DNA of 64,000 nucleotides from Sabellastarte sp. h YS-2021 (taxonomy: Eukaryota; Annelida; Polychaeta; Sabellida; Sabellidae), in the NCBI GenBank assembly GCA_964017235.1, contig OZ024931.1:137146033-137210032 (forward strand). The letters are read 5' to 3'. Position numbers and translations under genes: made by a program. Positions 21,062 to 33,345 of the stretch are shown in pieces. The notes under the pieces are model-generated. The model did not search any database, was not told where the DNA came from, and saw only the letters and a list, made by a program, of their open reading frames with translations. The first letter of the stretch is position 1. Each line of letters opens with the position of its first letter.

Positions 21062-24042
21062 GTGATCCCATTGTGTTTATTTTGTTCATTACCATGCCCC
21101 TACAGACTCCATAGCTATGTCCTGAATACACATCATATCCCTTGTGTGGCTAAGTATCATGGCCTTGTGACCTTACTGTTGCTTTGGGGTGATATCTCCC
21201 TTAATCCTGGACCAATCTTGTTTGGAGTAGTAAATTGCCGATCTGTAAGAAACAAGGGACCCTGCATCAGTGACACTGTAACAGTACATTCTGTCGACAT
21301 TGTTGCTGTCACTGAAACACATATTTGCTGTGAGGATACGGACAGCCTTCTACATTCCATCACCCTGACAGGTTTCAAATTCTGCCACAAACCCCATATT
21401 CATGGCCATGATGGTTGATTTTTTATGAACAAAGCTATACAATTTAGATCTGTGGATACACCTACTTTCAGTTCCTTTGCAAATATTAGCATTGCAATTG
21501 TTTCTGCAGCTCAACCGCTTGTGTTGACTTGTGTTTCTCATTCACCTGGCTCATGCTCTGAAAGTTTCCTGGACCAATTTCTCAATCTTTTAGAATACTT
21601 ATCCTCAGTTTCTCCCTCTATCCTAATTTATGGGGATTTCAATATTCATGTGGATACTTCTTCAAATAACAGTATCAAATTCCAGAACTGTTTAGAATCA
21701 TGCAATATAACACAAAATGTTCCAACGGCTACCCATCTTTATGGTCATATCCTAGACCTTGTTCTCACTCCTACTGATGCCAGTGTCATCTCCAATGTAT
21801 GAGTTGCTGAATTTATTTCTGATCATGCTCTTTTCCTTGCTCAGCTTCATTCATTAAATCCTCCTGCACATAAGGCTAAAGTTGTCACCTTTAGGAGGTA
21901 TCATGAAATTGACTTGAACAGTTTCCGTAAGGATTTGGGAAATTGCACATTCATAACACACCCTGGTCATACAGTCAGTGTTCTGTGTGAACAATACTTA
22001 AATGATTTGAGCAAATTGCTTGACAAGCATGCACCATTGGTTACTCATACCTACCAGCTGGCAAAAACCATCAGGCGACAGCTGGAACGAATCTGGCGTA
22101 AAGATAAATCCGCCTACAATCGAGCTAGACTTCGAAGACAGATTGTTCAGTGCAATTCACTGGTCAACAAAGATAAGGCAAATTACTTTAGAAACCTGGT
22201 CAGAGAAAATGCTAACAACTCCAAGAAGCTATGGCAGGTCTTGCGTTCTGCACTGCATTCTAGTTCTGAAGCAGTACTCCCTTCTCATGAATCTAAGAAA
22301 GGTCTTGCTGACCGGTTTGTCACTTTCTTCAGTGACAAAATAACTAAAATCAGAAACTCATTTTCCTCTAGTGACTCATTCACTCTGCCTCCTCCACCTG
22401 ATGTAGCCAATTTCAGCTGCTTTAAACAAGTTTCTCAAGAGGAAATTAGAAAAATTATCATGAAGTCTCCCACTAAATCTTGTTTGCTCGATCCATGGCC
22501 TACATTTCTTGTTAAGGAATGTATAGACATTTTACTGCCCTCTATCACTTGGCTTGTTAACTGCTCATTGTCAGAAGGTGTTGTACCTGATGAGTTCAAG
22601 AAGGCTATTGTAACCCAATTGATTAAAAGTCATCACTACCACCCAATGACTTAAAAACTACAGACCTGTTGGGTTGGGGTTGGGCTTCATATCCAAAATT
22701 GTTGAACGTGTTATTGCTTCTCAATTGAATGACCATGTCAGTTTGAATGGACTAGAGAATGTCAGGCAATCTGCCTATAAACTAGGTCACTCAAGTGAAT
22801 CTGCATTGCTTTCAATTAAGAATGATGTTCATCTGGCTTTTGCTAAAGGTGAGGCTACTGCTGTCGTTCTCTTGGATCAATCAGCAGCGTTTGATACTAT
22901 TGATCATGATGCTATTGATACTATTGATCATGATACGCTACTTGATTCTCTTAGCTCCTGATTTGGTGTCAGCGGGGTTGTCCTCGATTGGTTTAAGTCT
23001 TATCTCTCTGACCGTTTTCAATGCATTAAGATTGGGTCAATTTTATCTGATGTCAAAAAGTTATTGTATGGTGTGTCTCAAGGCTCTGTCCTGGGGCCAA
23101 TCCTTTTTTCACTCTATACTTCTCCACTGAGTAAAATCATACAGAATCATCCAGGTATTAGTTTCCAGTTCTACGCTGATGACACACAATTGTATGTGCA
23201 TCTCACACATAAAAATGTTGCCTCGGCCCTTGAAAAGCTGTCACACTGCCTTGAAGATGTAAAGATATGACTCTCTACATATAAGCTCAAGCTAAATCCT
23301 TATAAGACTGAATTCATTGTGTTTGGCTCAAAGTCTCATTGCAAAAAAACTTAATCACTCCTTCCCGGTCAACATACTTGGTAATCTTATATCACCAATA
23401 GATGCAGTTAGGAACCTTGGTGTCTGGTTTGATTCAGATTTTTCATTCTCTTGCCATGTTATGAAGGTCTGCAAGGCTTGTTTTGCTCATGTCCGGGATC
23501 TTAAGCGACTCCGAAGACATCTGACACATGAAGCTGCTCTGATGGCTGCCAATGCTCTAGTGGGAAGTCGACTTGATTACTGTAACTCTCTGTTTAGAGG
23601 TCTCTCAGCTCTAGATCTGCGCAAACTTCAATGTTTTAAGAACAACCTTGCCAGAATTGTTGCCAACACCACCAAATACTCACACATCATTCCAGTTAGA
23701 AAAACACTACATTGGTTGCCAATTAAGTACCGTTCTATCTTTAAGACTGCCATCATGGTATATAAGTTTCTACACAATGGTAACCCCAAATACTTTGAAC
23801 CCTTCATGATTCCCAGACATAGTGCATATAACACTAGTCGAAGTCAATCTGATGGCATATTTCTTGAGGTTCCCCACTTTGTTTCAGTTTTCAAGTCTCG
23901 AAAGCATTTTGGACTCAGTTTTGTGTATGACGCACCTATGATTTGGAATGACCTTCCTGATGAGGTCCGCTCTGCAAACTCACTTGCCTCTTTCAGGTCA
24001 AAGTTGAAGTCATACCTCTTTGGAAAAGCATATCCACCCTAA
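21062..24042 (+). pseudogene. LINE ORF2: endonuclease plus reverse transcriptase (broken)
   Basis: The order of motifs is clear. A GDISLNPGP 2A-like motif is followed at once by the endonuclease start (FGVVNCRSVRNK, a TETHI motif). Then come IYGDFNIHVD near 21640, a LYGHILDLVLTP motif and SDHALF near 21820. The reverse transcriptase has DPWPTFLVKE near 22490, KNYRPVG, an LLDQSAAFDTIDHD motif near 22875, YGVSQGSVLGPILF at 23067 and the catalytic FYADDTQLY at 23170. The C-terminal region 23317-24042 includes NLGVWFDSDF and HWLPIKYR. Breaks occur at about 21418, 21801, 22654, 22961, 23270 and 23330-23380. These proteins cut target DNA and prime reverse transcription at the nick. Confidence 0.88.
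21188..21214 (+). other. 2A-like ribosome-skipping motif
   Basis: The encoded GDISLNPGP closely follows the 2A consensus D-x-E-x-NPGP with Ser in place of Glu. It is preceded by a leucine-rich stretch (VTLLLLW) that resembles other 2A upstream contexts. In several CR1/L2-type elements such a motif separates an N-terminal signal-like peptide from the endonuclease. Here it stands just before the endonuclease start. Confidence 0.65.
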
Positions 24043-24480
24043 ATTTCCAATCTCCTCCTGCTTTCTCCGCGGTGCTCACCCCTGCAATGTCTCTGGTTTA
24101 TGAATATTGAACAATGTTTTTGTGTGATGCGCCTTAGAATCTGTCTTTTGACAGAGAATAAGCACTATAAAAGTGCTATTAGAATTAGAATTGCTGAGTG
24201 GTGAGTACTTTGAGAAGAAGGCCACTTTATCCTTTTTGGTCCTGGTAAATATATTTGCTGGCTGCGGCTCTTCAGGCAGTATGTGAAGTTTATATACTGT
24301 ATAAATACATCCATTTAGTATTAAGCTGTCGTCCTTAAGCCACACGTATTCTTATTTTCAGGATTAGTTTCAGATTGTTTCTTTGCTTCAAACATAATCG
24401 GCTTTAAAACTTTTTTTAGCTTGAAACACATTTGCTGGCACATCGTTTTCAAGCCTTATGTTGAATCTTGCCCTCAATTG

Positions 24481-25140
24481 CTAACTACATTTCCACATTC
24501 TACTTTTAACATCTCGATTGGTGACCTGTAATATTATAGGACTTGGTTTTGATTTTGTCACAATGCGATGCACCTGTGACATTTCTGACAGCTCAATGTT
24601 GGTTCCCACCAAGAGAAACAAATCAGCAATCACCATTTTACAGTTCTCATTCTTTTCCTGATTGACCCCTAAAACTTTTATGTTGTTTTTATGAGAGTAC
24701 ATTTCCAGTTTATTGAGTCTTACTTTTAAGTCTCCGTTTTTCTTTTCAAGTGATATTACTTTTTGTTTCAAATCAGATTGATTCACTTTGAAATCCTCCA
24801 GGTCTTCATGGTAATGCTGACATCTTTTTATGTCAAACTGCAGGCCTTTCAAATGTTCGTCTATACTTTTCTCAATACAATCCTTTACAGAAACCTGTAA
24901 TGCTTGTTTTAGGAGTTTTTCAATCTCCTTTTCTATTGAGTCAGCAATAATGCTCTGTATTTTGGATTTCTTGTCTTCTAGTGCAGGGTTGCCAAAGTGG
25001 GGGACTTTCAGTTGAAAACATGGTCATTTACTTGGAGTCTCACAGGTGTCCTCCACTTCTGTGTATGGTCTTACCAGTGAGAACTTCAGTGCTTCATCAG
25101 GAGATCTCATCAAACTCATATTAGTTAACCAGTCATCCAT
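24481..25140 (-). pseudogene. L1-type ORF1 (coiled coil plus RRM-like) remnant
   Basis: The best frame (24481-24852) has a coiled coil with heptad spacing (LKQKVISLEKKNGDLKVRLNKLE). It continues as MYSHKNNIKVLGV and HRIVTKSKPSPIILQV, the start and core of the RNA-binding domain of L1-type ORF1 proteins (Transposase_22). Upstream codons from a Met at 25140 (MDDWLTNMSLMRSPDEALKF) look like the N terminus but need frame changes. ORF1 proteins package element RNA. No adjacent ORF2 is seen on this strand, so the piece is truncated. The plus-strand open frame at 25180 is probably the antisense of its leader. Confidence 0.7.
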
Positions 25141-25641
25141 TTTCCGTTAAAATACAAACTTATCTTTATTCCACCAGTAATGAGTTCAATGAAAATTACC
25201 TTTTTTGGTACCACTTGTATTACAGTCTTAAATTTTGATCTTGTAATCCTGTTTACAGTTGCACGGTCCTGCCTTCAGTTTTTGGAAAGATCAGTCTGCA
25301 TCATTTTTATCACTTCCATTCTGTTTATGGTTACAAATACCTTACAATCCCCTGATTTCCTTCTTTTTAAAGATGAATTTCTAAAACACCCGATCATCCG
25401 ATATGCCTATGTACATGTATCAGGCTAAGATTTCTTCCGTGTATAGGTATTATTATCATCAAGCTTTGTGTACACACCATTAATTTCATGTTTACTTTTA
25501 TACAAAATTTTGTTTCTGGAAAGGTTTAGTAGGTTTTTTACGATTATAATAGAAGGTTGTGTGAGATTTATTATTATAATTTGGGATGAATCTGGATCCA
25601 ATACAGCATGATCAAGCTTTGACTCTGTGTCTGTTGCTTTG

Positions 25642-25879
25642 TTTATCTATTTATTTGGGATTTTACATCCCTTTCATCACTGTACAGATCATATCACAAC
25701 GGGTAGTTGGAAGGGTAGAGGAAACCAGTACATAGAGTTCATTAGGGTTCTATACTGTAAACTGCCGACCAACGGCAAGCAACTACCAGCTTTCCCACTT
25801 GAGGCCGTGATGGGGATCGAACCCCGGCCTCAGACGAGGGAAGCAAGAGTGTTACCACTGTGCCAGAGTGGCCCCCGTT
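25642..25879 (-). mobile_element. tRNA-derived SINE, copy 2
   Basis: Reverse orientation copy of the SINE at 10775. The B box and A box lie near 25813-25870 on the minus strand, and the tail faces left. The flanking duplication is TGTTGCTTTG at 25632-25641 and TGTTACTTTG at 25880-25889, with one difference, which indicates an older insertion. Confidence 0.87.
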
Positions 25880-25889
25880 TGTTACTTTG

Positions 25890-27881
25890 GGTCCACTCTC
25901 TAACCTCCTACAAGGAGGATTCGAAATCCCTGAACCCCCTTTTTGGATGCGCTAGTGAGAGTTTTAGTGGATTCAGAGTATGTTTTAAATGGTAATTTTT
26001 CAGAAAAACCCCTAAAAATGTATAAAAAGATATGACACCAATGTGAAAGTGTGATGCATATGAAGTGTCATTTAATTTAAACTGCCATTCTTCACTTAAA
26101 CTGGAGGCAAGTTTTTTAGCTTAAAATTTACATTCACCACCTAGCTTTCTCAGTAAAATACTGAGAACTACCAAAAGGTGTTGGTAAAACAATGTCAATT
26201 TGTCTTAAGTAAAAAGTGTTCTAAAAATTATTACTGACATCCATAAGTTAATTATATATTTATCTGAATATTTAAATGTTCACTATCTTAATATGTTGTC
26301 TATAATTTTAACATGTTGGATGGAAAATAAAATTTGAGATATCTCTGTGATTAAATCTGAACAGATAGCTTACTATTTTTAAAGTATATTTCTAAAATTA
26401 ACGGATTGTTGGGAAAGAGCCCCAACTTTAAGGTTGGGAGTGAATTAGGGGAAAAGATAAAAAAACAACAAATTCATACAGATGAAAAAAAAATCATACA
26501 GATCAAATGATTCATAGGCGAAATCGTCCTGATATAGCCCTAGTGTACTAGCAGTACACCCTGATTTCGTGCTGGTCTGCCTAATCTGGAGAGAGTGTGA
26601 CATAAAACAACATTTTTAGTATCTACCCTAATGCTATCAGATAGGTTGTAACGGCAATATGACTGGGCGGATTCACATCCAAGCACTACCTACAATTCTA
26701 GAGTAAAATTGCAAGTTGGAGCTGCTGTGGAAATGATCAATTAGTTGCCCAAGCATGTGTAAGCCCAACTATGTAATCAGAGCAAACGTGGGTGATAAAT
26801 TGTTTCAGAAGAAATACAGTGATATCTTTTTCTTTTGATTCAGAGTCATTTCTAGTCATGACTAAGGTTACATAAAGGAGAAGAAATCGCATAACGTAAT
26901 ATCCAAAGCCAGAAGTCCCCACCACACTCGCTTTCCCTATACAAGGGACAGAGTAAGTGCTGGCAAGGAGGAAATCACCTGTCCATTTGTTACACCTTTG
27001 CATTCATCAGAGAGACAGCCATGGAAGCCACCACCTTAGTGACCTAGGATGAATGGTCTACAGTAAATATCTCAGAATGAGCAAGAGGAACAGCCCAAAC
27101 ACTGTGGTCTCTGTAGATGGAAGGCATGCAACAAACAAGAAACCACCTCATGCACGGAGTGTATGATTCAGTTACAAAGGGTTCCAATCCCTTGTGTTGC
27201 CTGCCCTGGTGGATGGACATTGGAAATTTATTTGGGTTAATAAGCACCGCAGTGGCTTCTGCACCAACACATAGGAGTTCTGGGTTTGCTGGTGTGTTTG
27301 GATAGTTGACACCAAGGCATAGGTCTTGATGTGTGACTAAAAAATTCAGCCTTAGTCAGTTCTTTGCGGTGTGTCAACAGTGGTGTTTTGGAGATTACGC
27401 CTTGTTAGTCTCTCACCTTGGGGAAGTGTGTTGGTAACTTAAGCAAATTCGTGGAAAAGGGGGGCAGCCTCTTTAGGGTTATAGTTCAGTGGTTGGTGGG
27501 AAACCTTTGCTATACTACCAACCAGTACTTATTCGCCTGTTTTTGGCTTACAGGGGCATTGAAGGCTGAGAGGGTTTAGGATATTGGTGATATTTGAATT
27601 TTACAACTGGGACTGGACAGTGAAATTTTGCTCTAGTGGAGAATTATGATTTTTTATGTGTTTTTGCTAAAGATTTTAGTGACTAAAGTTTAGCCTGCAC
27701 ACTTCGCAGAAAAGAGCCAAATTTAGACTGATATTATCAAAAAAGAAGTTTTTGTGTGTTTATCAGATTAACTCTGACAGTGAATTTATGATATAATTTG
27801 ACTTAAAATATGACGGAACACAAAAGTTATTGTTAGATGTGTTAGAAGAGACACTTCCCCCCTACAAGCAAGAAGTGCTAG
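25890..27881. other. Repeat-like DNA, no gene supported
   Basis: No frame has recognisable domain content. The segment includes a perfect 17-nt hairpin GTGTACT-agc-AGTACAC at 26543-26559, and a CCCAAC/GTTGGG small stem near 26420-26440. GC content rises between 26.5 and 28.7 kb compared with its flanks, which suggests a single inserted repeat of unknown type. Confidence 0.5.
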
Positions 27882-28145
27882 ATGGCGTGGGTGAGCTCTA
27901 GGAAGGAAGCACAGGAAGCCAGCACTTCACAAGCAGTTAGTGGAGGTCAGGACTCTCTGTCAAGTAAATCAGTATCTGCTAGAAGGACTCGGCCTAGGTG
28001 CAGGCATCTCTCTGTCGCTGCTGAGAAGGACTCACAAGTTAAGAGAGTTTCGACCCTTGGCCAGGATGACCTCAGCAACTCAGAAGCGTGCAGCTACTTG
28101 AAAGATGAGACAGTGGAAGACGCGCAGCAGAAAGTACTGGCTTAA
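27882..28145 (+). CDS. Unrecognised 87-aa frame, possible gag-like N terminus
   Basis: The frame is Ser/Lys/Gln-rich (RKEAQEASTSQAVSGGQDS) and ends in EDAQQKVLA. After one stop the same frame continues with KINTRLDVVEDQVAASRSE, a coiled-coil-like run. Composition and the coiled coil recall N-terminal gag segments of LTR elements, but there is no zinc knuckle, protease or polymerase nearby to support it. It may be chance in a GC-richer repeat. Confidence 0.22.
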   Translation: MAWVSSRKEAQEASTSQAVSGGQDSLSSKSVSARRTRPRCRHLSVAAEKDSQVKRVSTLGQDDLSNSEACSYLKDETVEDAQQKVLA

Positions 28146-29877
28146 CTGAGAAAGATCAACACCAGACTGGATGTGGTAGAGGATCAAGTGGCAGCTTCAA
28201 GAAGTGAAGTCAGGAAACCAAGGACTGATATCATAAAAGTTAAGCAGGTTTTTCCTACATAGTTCCAGGCTTGTCTGTTGTGTAACCACCTTGTCAGTTC
28301 AGCGTTTATGGCTTGTCTGTATGTGTTCCTGGCTTGTCCTGCTGAGATATCACCGACTCAACAGCTGAAGACTTTGTGACTTCCTGTCCTGGTTAGTGAC
28401 CAAAGTCAGCTTAGTTATGTTTATGACAGGCGGGTTTGTTTATGGTCTTTTAGTGTTTACTGACTGTCTGAAGCAGGACAGCAAGATTTTCAAAACAAGA
28501 TGGTAACTGTCTAGGACAGGATGGGAAGTGTCACCGACAGGCCATAGAGATCTACAACAGGATGGTTTCCAGGTGGGCAGAGCCACAGTCTGGATGCAGA
28601 GTCATAGAGGGTTGGCGAAATATCAAACATGTTTAATATTTTGCCGATCCATCACAACAGTCCGTGAAACTACAACTGACCTTAACTGACTCTGTAAATA
28701 TTGCTCACAGTAATAGCTCCCGACCCTAGAACCTAGTTACCAACAAGTCGGCTCTAGTGAAGCACCCCCATTACAAAATGAAGGAGTGAAAATTATGAAA
28801 ATTTTCTGTAGGAGTAATTTTAGTGAGGATGGGATCCCCAACTATTCCAAACTGTCAAATTTTGATAAAGATGTCATACAAAACTGGAAATTATCAATTG
28901 CAATTGTTTTGGTAGAATTAAAGATTGCTTGAAGATAACTTCTCACAATTCTTTATTGTCTCTCTATTTCAAGTGGATTTGTGGTATATAAAATATATAT
29001 TTTCTGAATATGAAAAAATTTAGTATCATTCCATTCAACATCTGTTTGAAGAGGGCCACCAATGAGAGATTATTTGATGTGGAGAAAAGTGATTTAGATA
29101 AACAACAAGAAGAGTAACACGATGACAGCACAGAAAATGTTATTTGTATTCTTGTACTAGAATGTAAAATTATAAAATGGACACCTGTGCAGTCAACGAA
29201 TATGCGTCTCTGCGCATTTCCTGAGAATACTTAATAGAAAAAATAATGTACGCTGTTCCAATCTACGAACATGGTTGCGCAACATAATCTTGAAAATAAA
29301 ATTGAAAACAAACAAAATCAGTGAACATTGGATAAAACATCATTAATCGTTTTATAATAGAAGTAAACTACTTTTGCTTGGACTTTATTGGCGATTCAAT
29401 CACAAAAATATCCTCTAAATAAAGGATGAGAATCTGTTTGTGCATGAAGTGTTAAAAGTACTTAAAAAACGGAACGATATAAAATATTTACTAATACAAT
29501 TTATATTTTTTTAAGTACCTAATACAGAATGGGAAACTAGTGGAAAACTCGGTCAAAGCTCCTGTCTGTAATTATGGGATGCATTATATATAGCTTTTCA
29601 AGGGGCTATCCATGTATAAATATAAGAGACGTTTTTCATACTGCATTCAAAACATATTTCATGTGCTAGATACATTAATAATATCTAAATATGATACATT
29701 TTTCTAATTATTTGATTTAAGTTATATTTTGTATTTCCAGACACAGCTGAAAGGTACAAGAAATTAAACAATTTTTCAGATGATAAAAAGATGTAATAAA
29801 TATATTACAGTCTTAATTTGTTTGTTATATTGCTTTCCATTGGCCACTTATAGTGTAAATAGAGGAACATGTCACAG
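28146..29877. other. No gene seen
   Basis: The GC-richer repeat continues to about 28.75 kb with scattered short duplications (for example GGCTTGTC at several places between 28.25 and 28.35 kb). It then gives way to AT-rich DNA without protein-like frames. Confidence 0.5.
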
Positions 29878-30415
29878 TGTTGGTAGAATATAAATGTATA
29901 TTATTATAAGCTGGCGTGTTCTTGGCTCATCTGGCTCCAGTTGGACCAGTGGCCAATTATTCTTGTTAATTAATTGAAAAACAAAACTCCAGTAGTTCAC
30001 AAATTAAGTTTATTTTATTCTTTCCTTTTATTTGATCACTCTTGCCACGCGTTACTTATTTTTATAAACAATAAAACAATTCAATTTCATTAAATTTCCA
30101 TATAATTTTGAAGGTGTTACATTTTTAGAATTGTATGTCCAAAGATTTCAAAAAACAAACGAAGTCACTTAAGTAATTAACTTGCTCTGCAGAAATGCTG
30201 GACTCTCCAGATGTTTTCCGTAGACACATACCTTATCTTTGTTTGGACACAGAGGAAAGTAGGAAGGGGTCACTAATCACCTTTGACAAAAAATGTTTAA
30301 TGAAACCTAAACATGAGCCCCCTTCTTGATAAGACCATAACTGAGTGTATTTGAGTAGCCCTTCTTACGGCTCAATTTTGCATATCTTCATTTAATAATT
30401 AGCTGTCATGTTACA
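29878..30415 (-). repeat. Possible 3' LTR of the envelope-bearing element
   Basis: On the minus strand, after the envelope gene, a polypurine-like AAGGAGGGGCG (about 30418-30430) is followed by TGTAACATGACAGC at 30415. This is what is expected of a polypurine tract and LTR start. AATAAA-type signals occur near 30010-30030. The other end (CTACCAACA, near 29878) is a guess from the TG...CA rule. No second LTR was found, so this rests on one boundary. Confidence 0.35.
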
Positions 30416-30868
30416 TACGCCCCTCCTTAAAACAAAAGTTACCCCTGATATTTTTGTAGCCAAAATAAACAAGAAGACATGACATTCTGAATGGTGAGAG
30501 TCAAACAAGTCTACCTTTCACATTTAAGTAATTACTAATTCAAAGAAATAAATTGATCAATTCATTAATTACTAGTGTTCAACGGAAATATAGATCACAT
30601 ATAGATTATGTAATGAATCCACATCTTAGACTATATGAAACAATGTCTAAGAATTTCACTCAATTATAACAGCATATATAGCATCATAACACTGTTACAA
30701 ACCATATTCAAAACATTATTAAAGGAAAAAACATTAATTGATTAATTAAGATAAATTGAAAACTAATACTAGCTGGGTTAGAATACTAACCACCAAAATA
30801 CACAACTGTGTACACGCAAACATGCACTTCAATATTCAAGTCATTAGAGAACAATTATATTTACACAT

Positions 30869-32682
30869 CTACGTTAGTACCACTGCAGGCTCATCATTAC
30901 TTTGTTTAGTAACTGTTTGTACTCTTGTAAACCAAACTTTGCACAGCACAATCACTGACACTATCAAAATTGTAATTATCACTGCACACAATACACCCAG
31001 GGATACACTGAAGTGTGTCTTACTGGTGTAATTAGCCCCTAGATTAACAGAGTGGCCTTGCTGAGAAGCTGTTTGCAATAGAGCTTTTATCTTATCCAAA
31101 TATTTAGCTGGTTTTAAACTGTCATTGTACATCTGAGGCTCAGGGATTAGATCTAGGAACTGTCAGACTTGAAAAGGAATTTACTCATTTCAATTTCACC
31201 CTCAAAATGGGTCTTAGCAGAAGTATTTGTTTTGCCTTCCTGGGACAAGCGAGTGGCAATCATAAAATATTTTGACAAAATATGACATCCCTGTTCCTGT
31301 TTGAAAATTTGAACTCCCTGATGTATTTGTACTTTGGTAACTTTTTCCTGACAAGTGGTCACTATGCAAAATGGAACAGAAGTGGACAAAAGCTAATTAT
31401 TTTCAAAAAGATGCTTCTCAGTGTAAGCCTTTGCACACTTTTCCTTTATCCTTATTTCATCTTTCAATATAAAGCTATGACACATGTTGGTAAATTTAAC
31501 ACAAAATAAATAGGAACTTTCAATTTACAGATAATTTCTGAACTACACCTTTCAAAATCTGAGATGAGAGCAAATTGATTTTTATCTGATGAGACTGCAA
31601 TAAGATCTGATTCTGTGTGATATTTAACTGACATTGAACTCTGAACTTCCGGTTCCGGCACTGAGACAAGCTTATACACATTATAGCGTGATTCATGATC
31701 CACAAGTGGTAGCACCATTACAATGTGAAATGAATTTCCATTTGGAATAATTAATGGATGTAGAAATCTATAATAATGCAAAAGTGACTTTCCTGACATA
31801 GGATATGGCAGTGCCATGCAACCATCTAACCGTTTCTTAATGTTACCCAGCAAAGATGCCAACTCTGATGGTTTTATCATACTCAGTGACAAATCCCCAT
31901 TAGCTGTCTCACTGATCTGATGTAGTAAAGCACTAAGTGACCTCCTAGTTCCTAGTATTGCTCTAGACATTATGTGAAACAGCTCTCTCATTTGTATGTT
32001 GAGTTCAACATAGTCCAGCTCTGTTCTTAATTTTTCATTCTCTACATGCACTAACTGAACTCTATCTTCAAGCATATTTGTGAAATTGACAAGGAAATTA
32101 ATTGCCTCCCTATTTTCTTTTATTTGTGAGTGAGTTTTATCCACCCGTGATATACTCTCTGACACAACATGAATAGTTTTGGCTTGAGAGTCCCTAAGTG
32201 ATGACAGTGCTAATCTCAGTTGTTTCAAATTTCCCTCTGTAGCTGTGTCCAATAGGTAGGACAATGCAGTACCAACAAATGGCAGAACTGGTCTGCTAGG
32301 GCGATTTTTAGATGCCTCCGTTAACTCTTTTATGGCCTGTATCATATCACTGACATGTACATATTGAGCCTTTAAGTAGTTCTCTTCTCATTGAATGGCC
32401 AATAACATGTTATTTCTCAATCTCATCACATGAGAGTTTTCCTTGTTTTGGTGAGGGGCATTGGAGGACAGCACTTTCAAACAGTCGCTTCAGATTAATT
32501 TGGAACTGTCCCAACAACTCACGGGCATGTCCCACATGCTGGTTGAATGGTTCTACGTTGATTGTATTAGTCACCAACCAACTACTATATTCCGAATAAA
32601 TTTCCCCCTGATGGATAAAGTATGGGTTGCATGTGACTGCCTGAATAATGGAGCACAACAGCAGTACTTCCAACTTCTTCAT
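30869..32682 (-). pseudogene. Envelope fusion protein, baculovirus-F / errantivirus Env-like (broken)
   Basis: The order is a signal peptide (LEVLLLCSIIQAVTC) at 32682, an ectodomain, a basic candidate protease-cleavage site (KNRPSRP) and a glycine-containing fusion-peptide-like run (LPFVGTALSYLLDTATEGN). A long heptad-rich region and a Cys-containing distal part follow. It ends in a C-terminal membrane span (GVLCAVIITILIVSVIVL) with a short tail. That is the layout of Baculo_F-type class I fusion proteins, also captured by insect and mollusc LTR elements. The gene is split at about 32410, 31464 and 31150 by stops or frameshifts, so no functional protein is made. About 400 bp upstream (32930-33345, minus) is a readable polar stretch that could be the end of a pol gene. 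Confidence 0.72.
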
Positions 32683-33345
32683 TTTTCTGAAATCACAAAA
32701 ATACGGGACTATTTACACACTGTGAATTTCAGAATCTCTTTACAAGTCCCACTATTGAACAACAACATAAATGATTTAAACAGTACTAACCTTACAGTCA
32801 ACCTAGTAGCTACAAAACCCAATGTGACAATGAACTTGGCATAAGACATACAAGTTAACAGTTAGCATAAAACAGCTTTCTGTCTTACATCTATGGGTTT
32901 AAATAATACCGCATCCAAGTCTAAAATTTGACCCGGTGTGGGGTTTTAATACCACTTCTAACACATCTCTTGGCCTCTTTTAGCCATCTTCACAAGAAGG
33001 TGACATCTCCAGCCTTCTCTTTCTCATTCCATTTCCTTCATCCATTGGGCAATGAGAACTTCCTGACATTCCTGGATCAGGATTTTCTCTATCTTCCTGA
33101 TTTCCAACTACGCCTTCTTCCTCCAGAGTTTCATCTAATGCTGAGGCATCATCATCCATGTCCTCATAGACTCACTTTCTTTGCTTCAGTGCGGGTTCTG
33201 TGGGCATGACTTTGGTTCGTGGGTTCAGTGAAAAGTCATGCTTAATTTCACCTATATCATCTGGGCAAGCCAGTCGGGTTTTTCGAATAGGGAGAAACCT
33301 CCTCCCTGTCTGCTCAGACTCAGGACTCACCTCTTGTGGAGAATC

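Larger units (their letters stand above)
20880..24192 (+). mobile_element. CR1/L2-like non-LTR retrotransposon (LINE)
   Basis: One element with an apurinic-type endonuclease, reverse transcriptase and C-terminal region in order, ending in a 3' stem-loop. The 3' end has AGCACT-ataaa-AGTGCT (24161-24177) followed by an ATTAGAATTAGAATT tail, which is the CR1/L2 style of terminus: a hairpin plus a short repeat rather than poly(A). The exact 5' end is unclear; sequence 20712-21061 is untranslated and may be its leader. Several frameshifts and stops make it inactive. Confidence 0.82.

Noticed and set aside
30756-31031. Plus-strand frame of 91 codons
   Set aside because: Antisense to the C-terminal membrane part of the envelope pseudogene.
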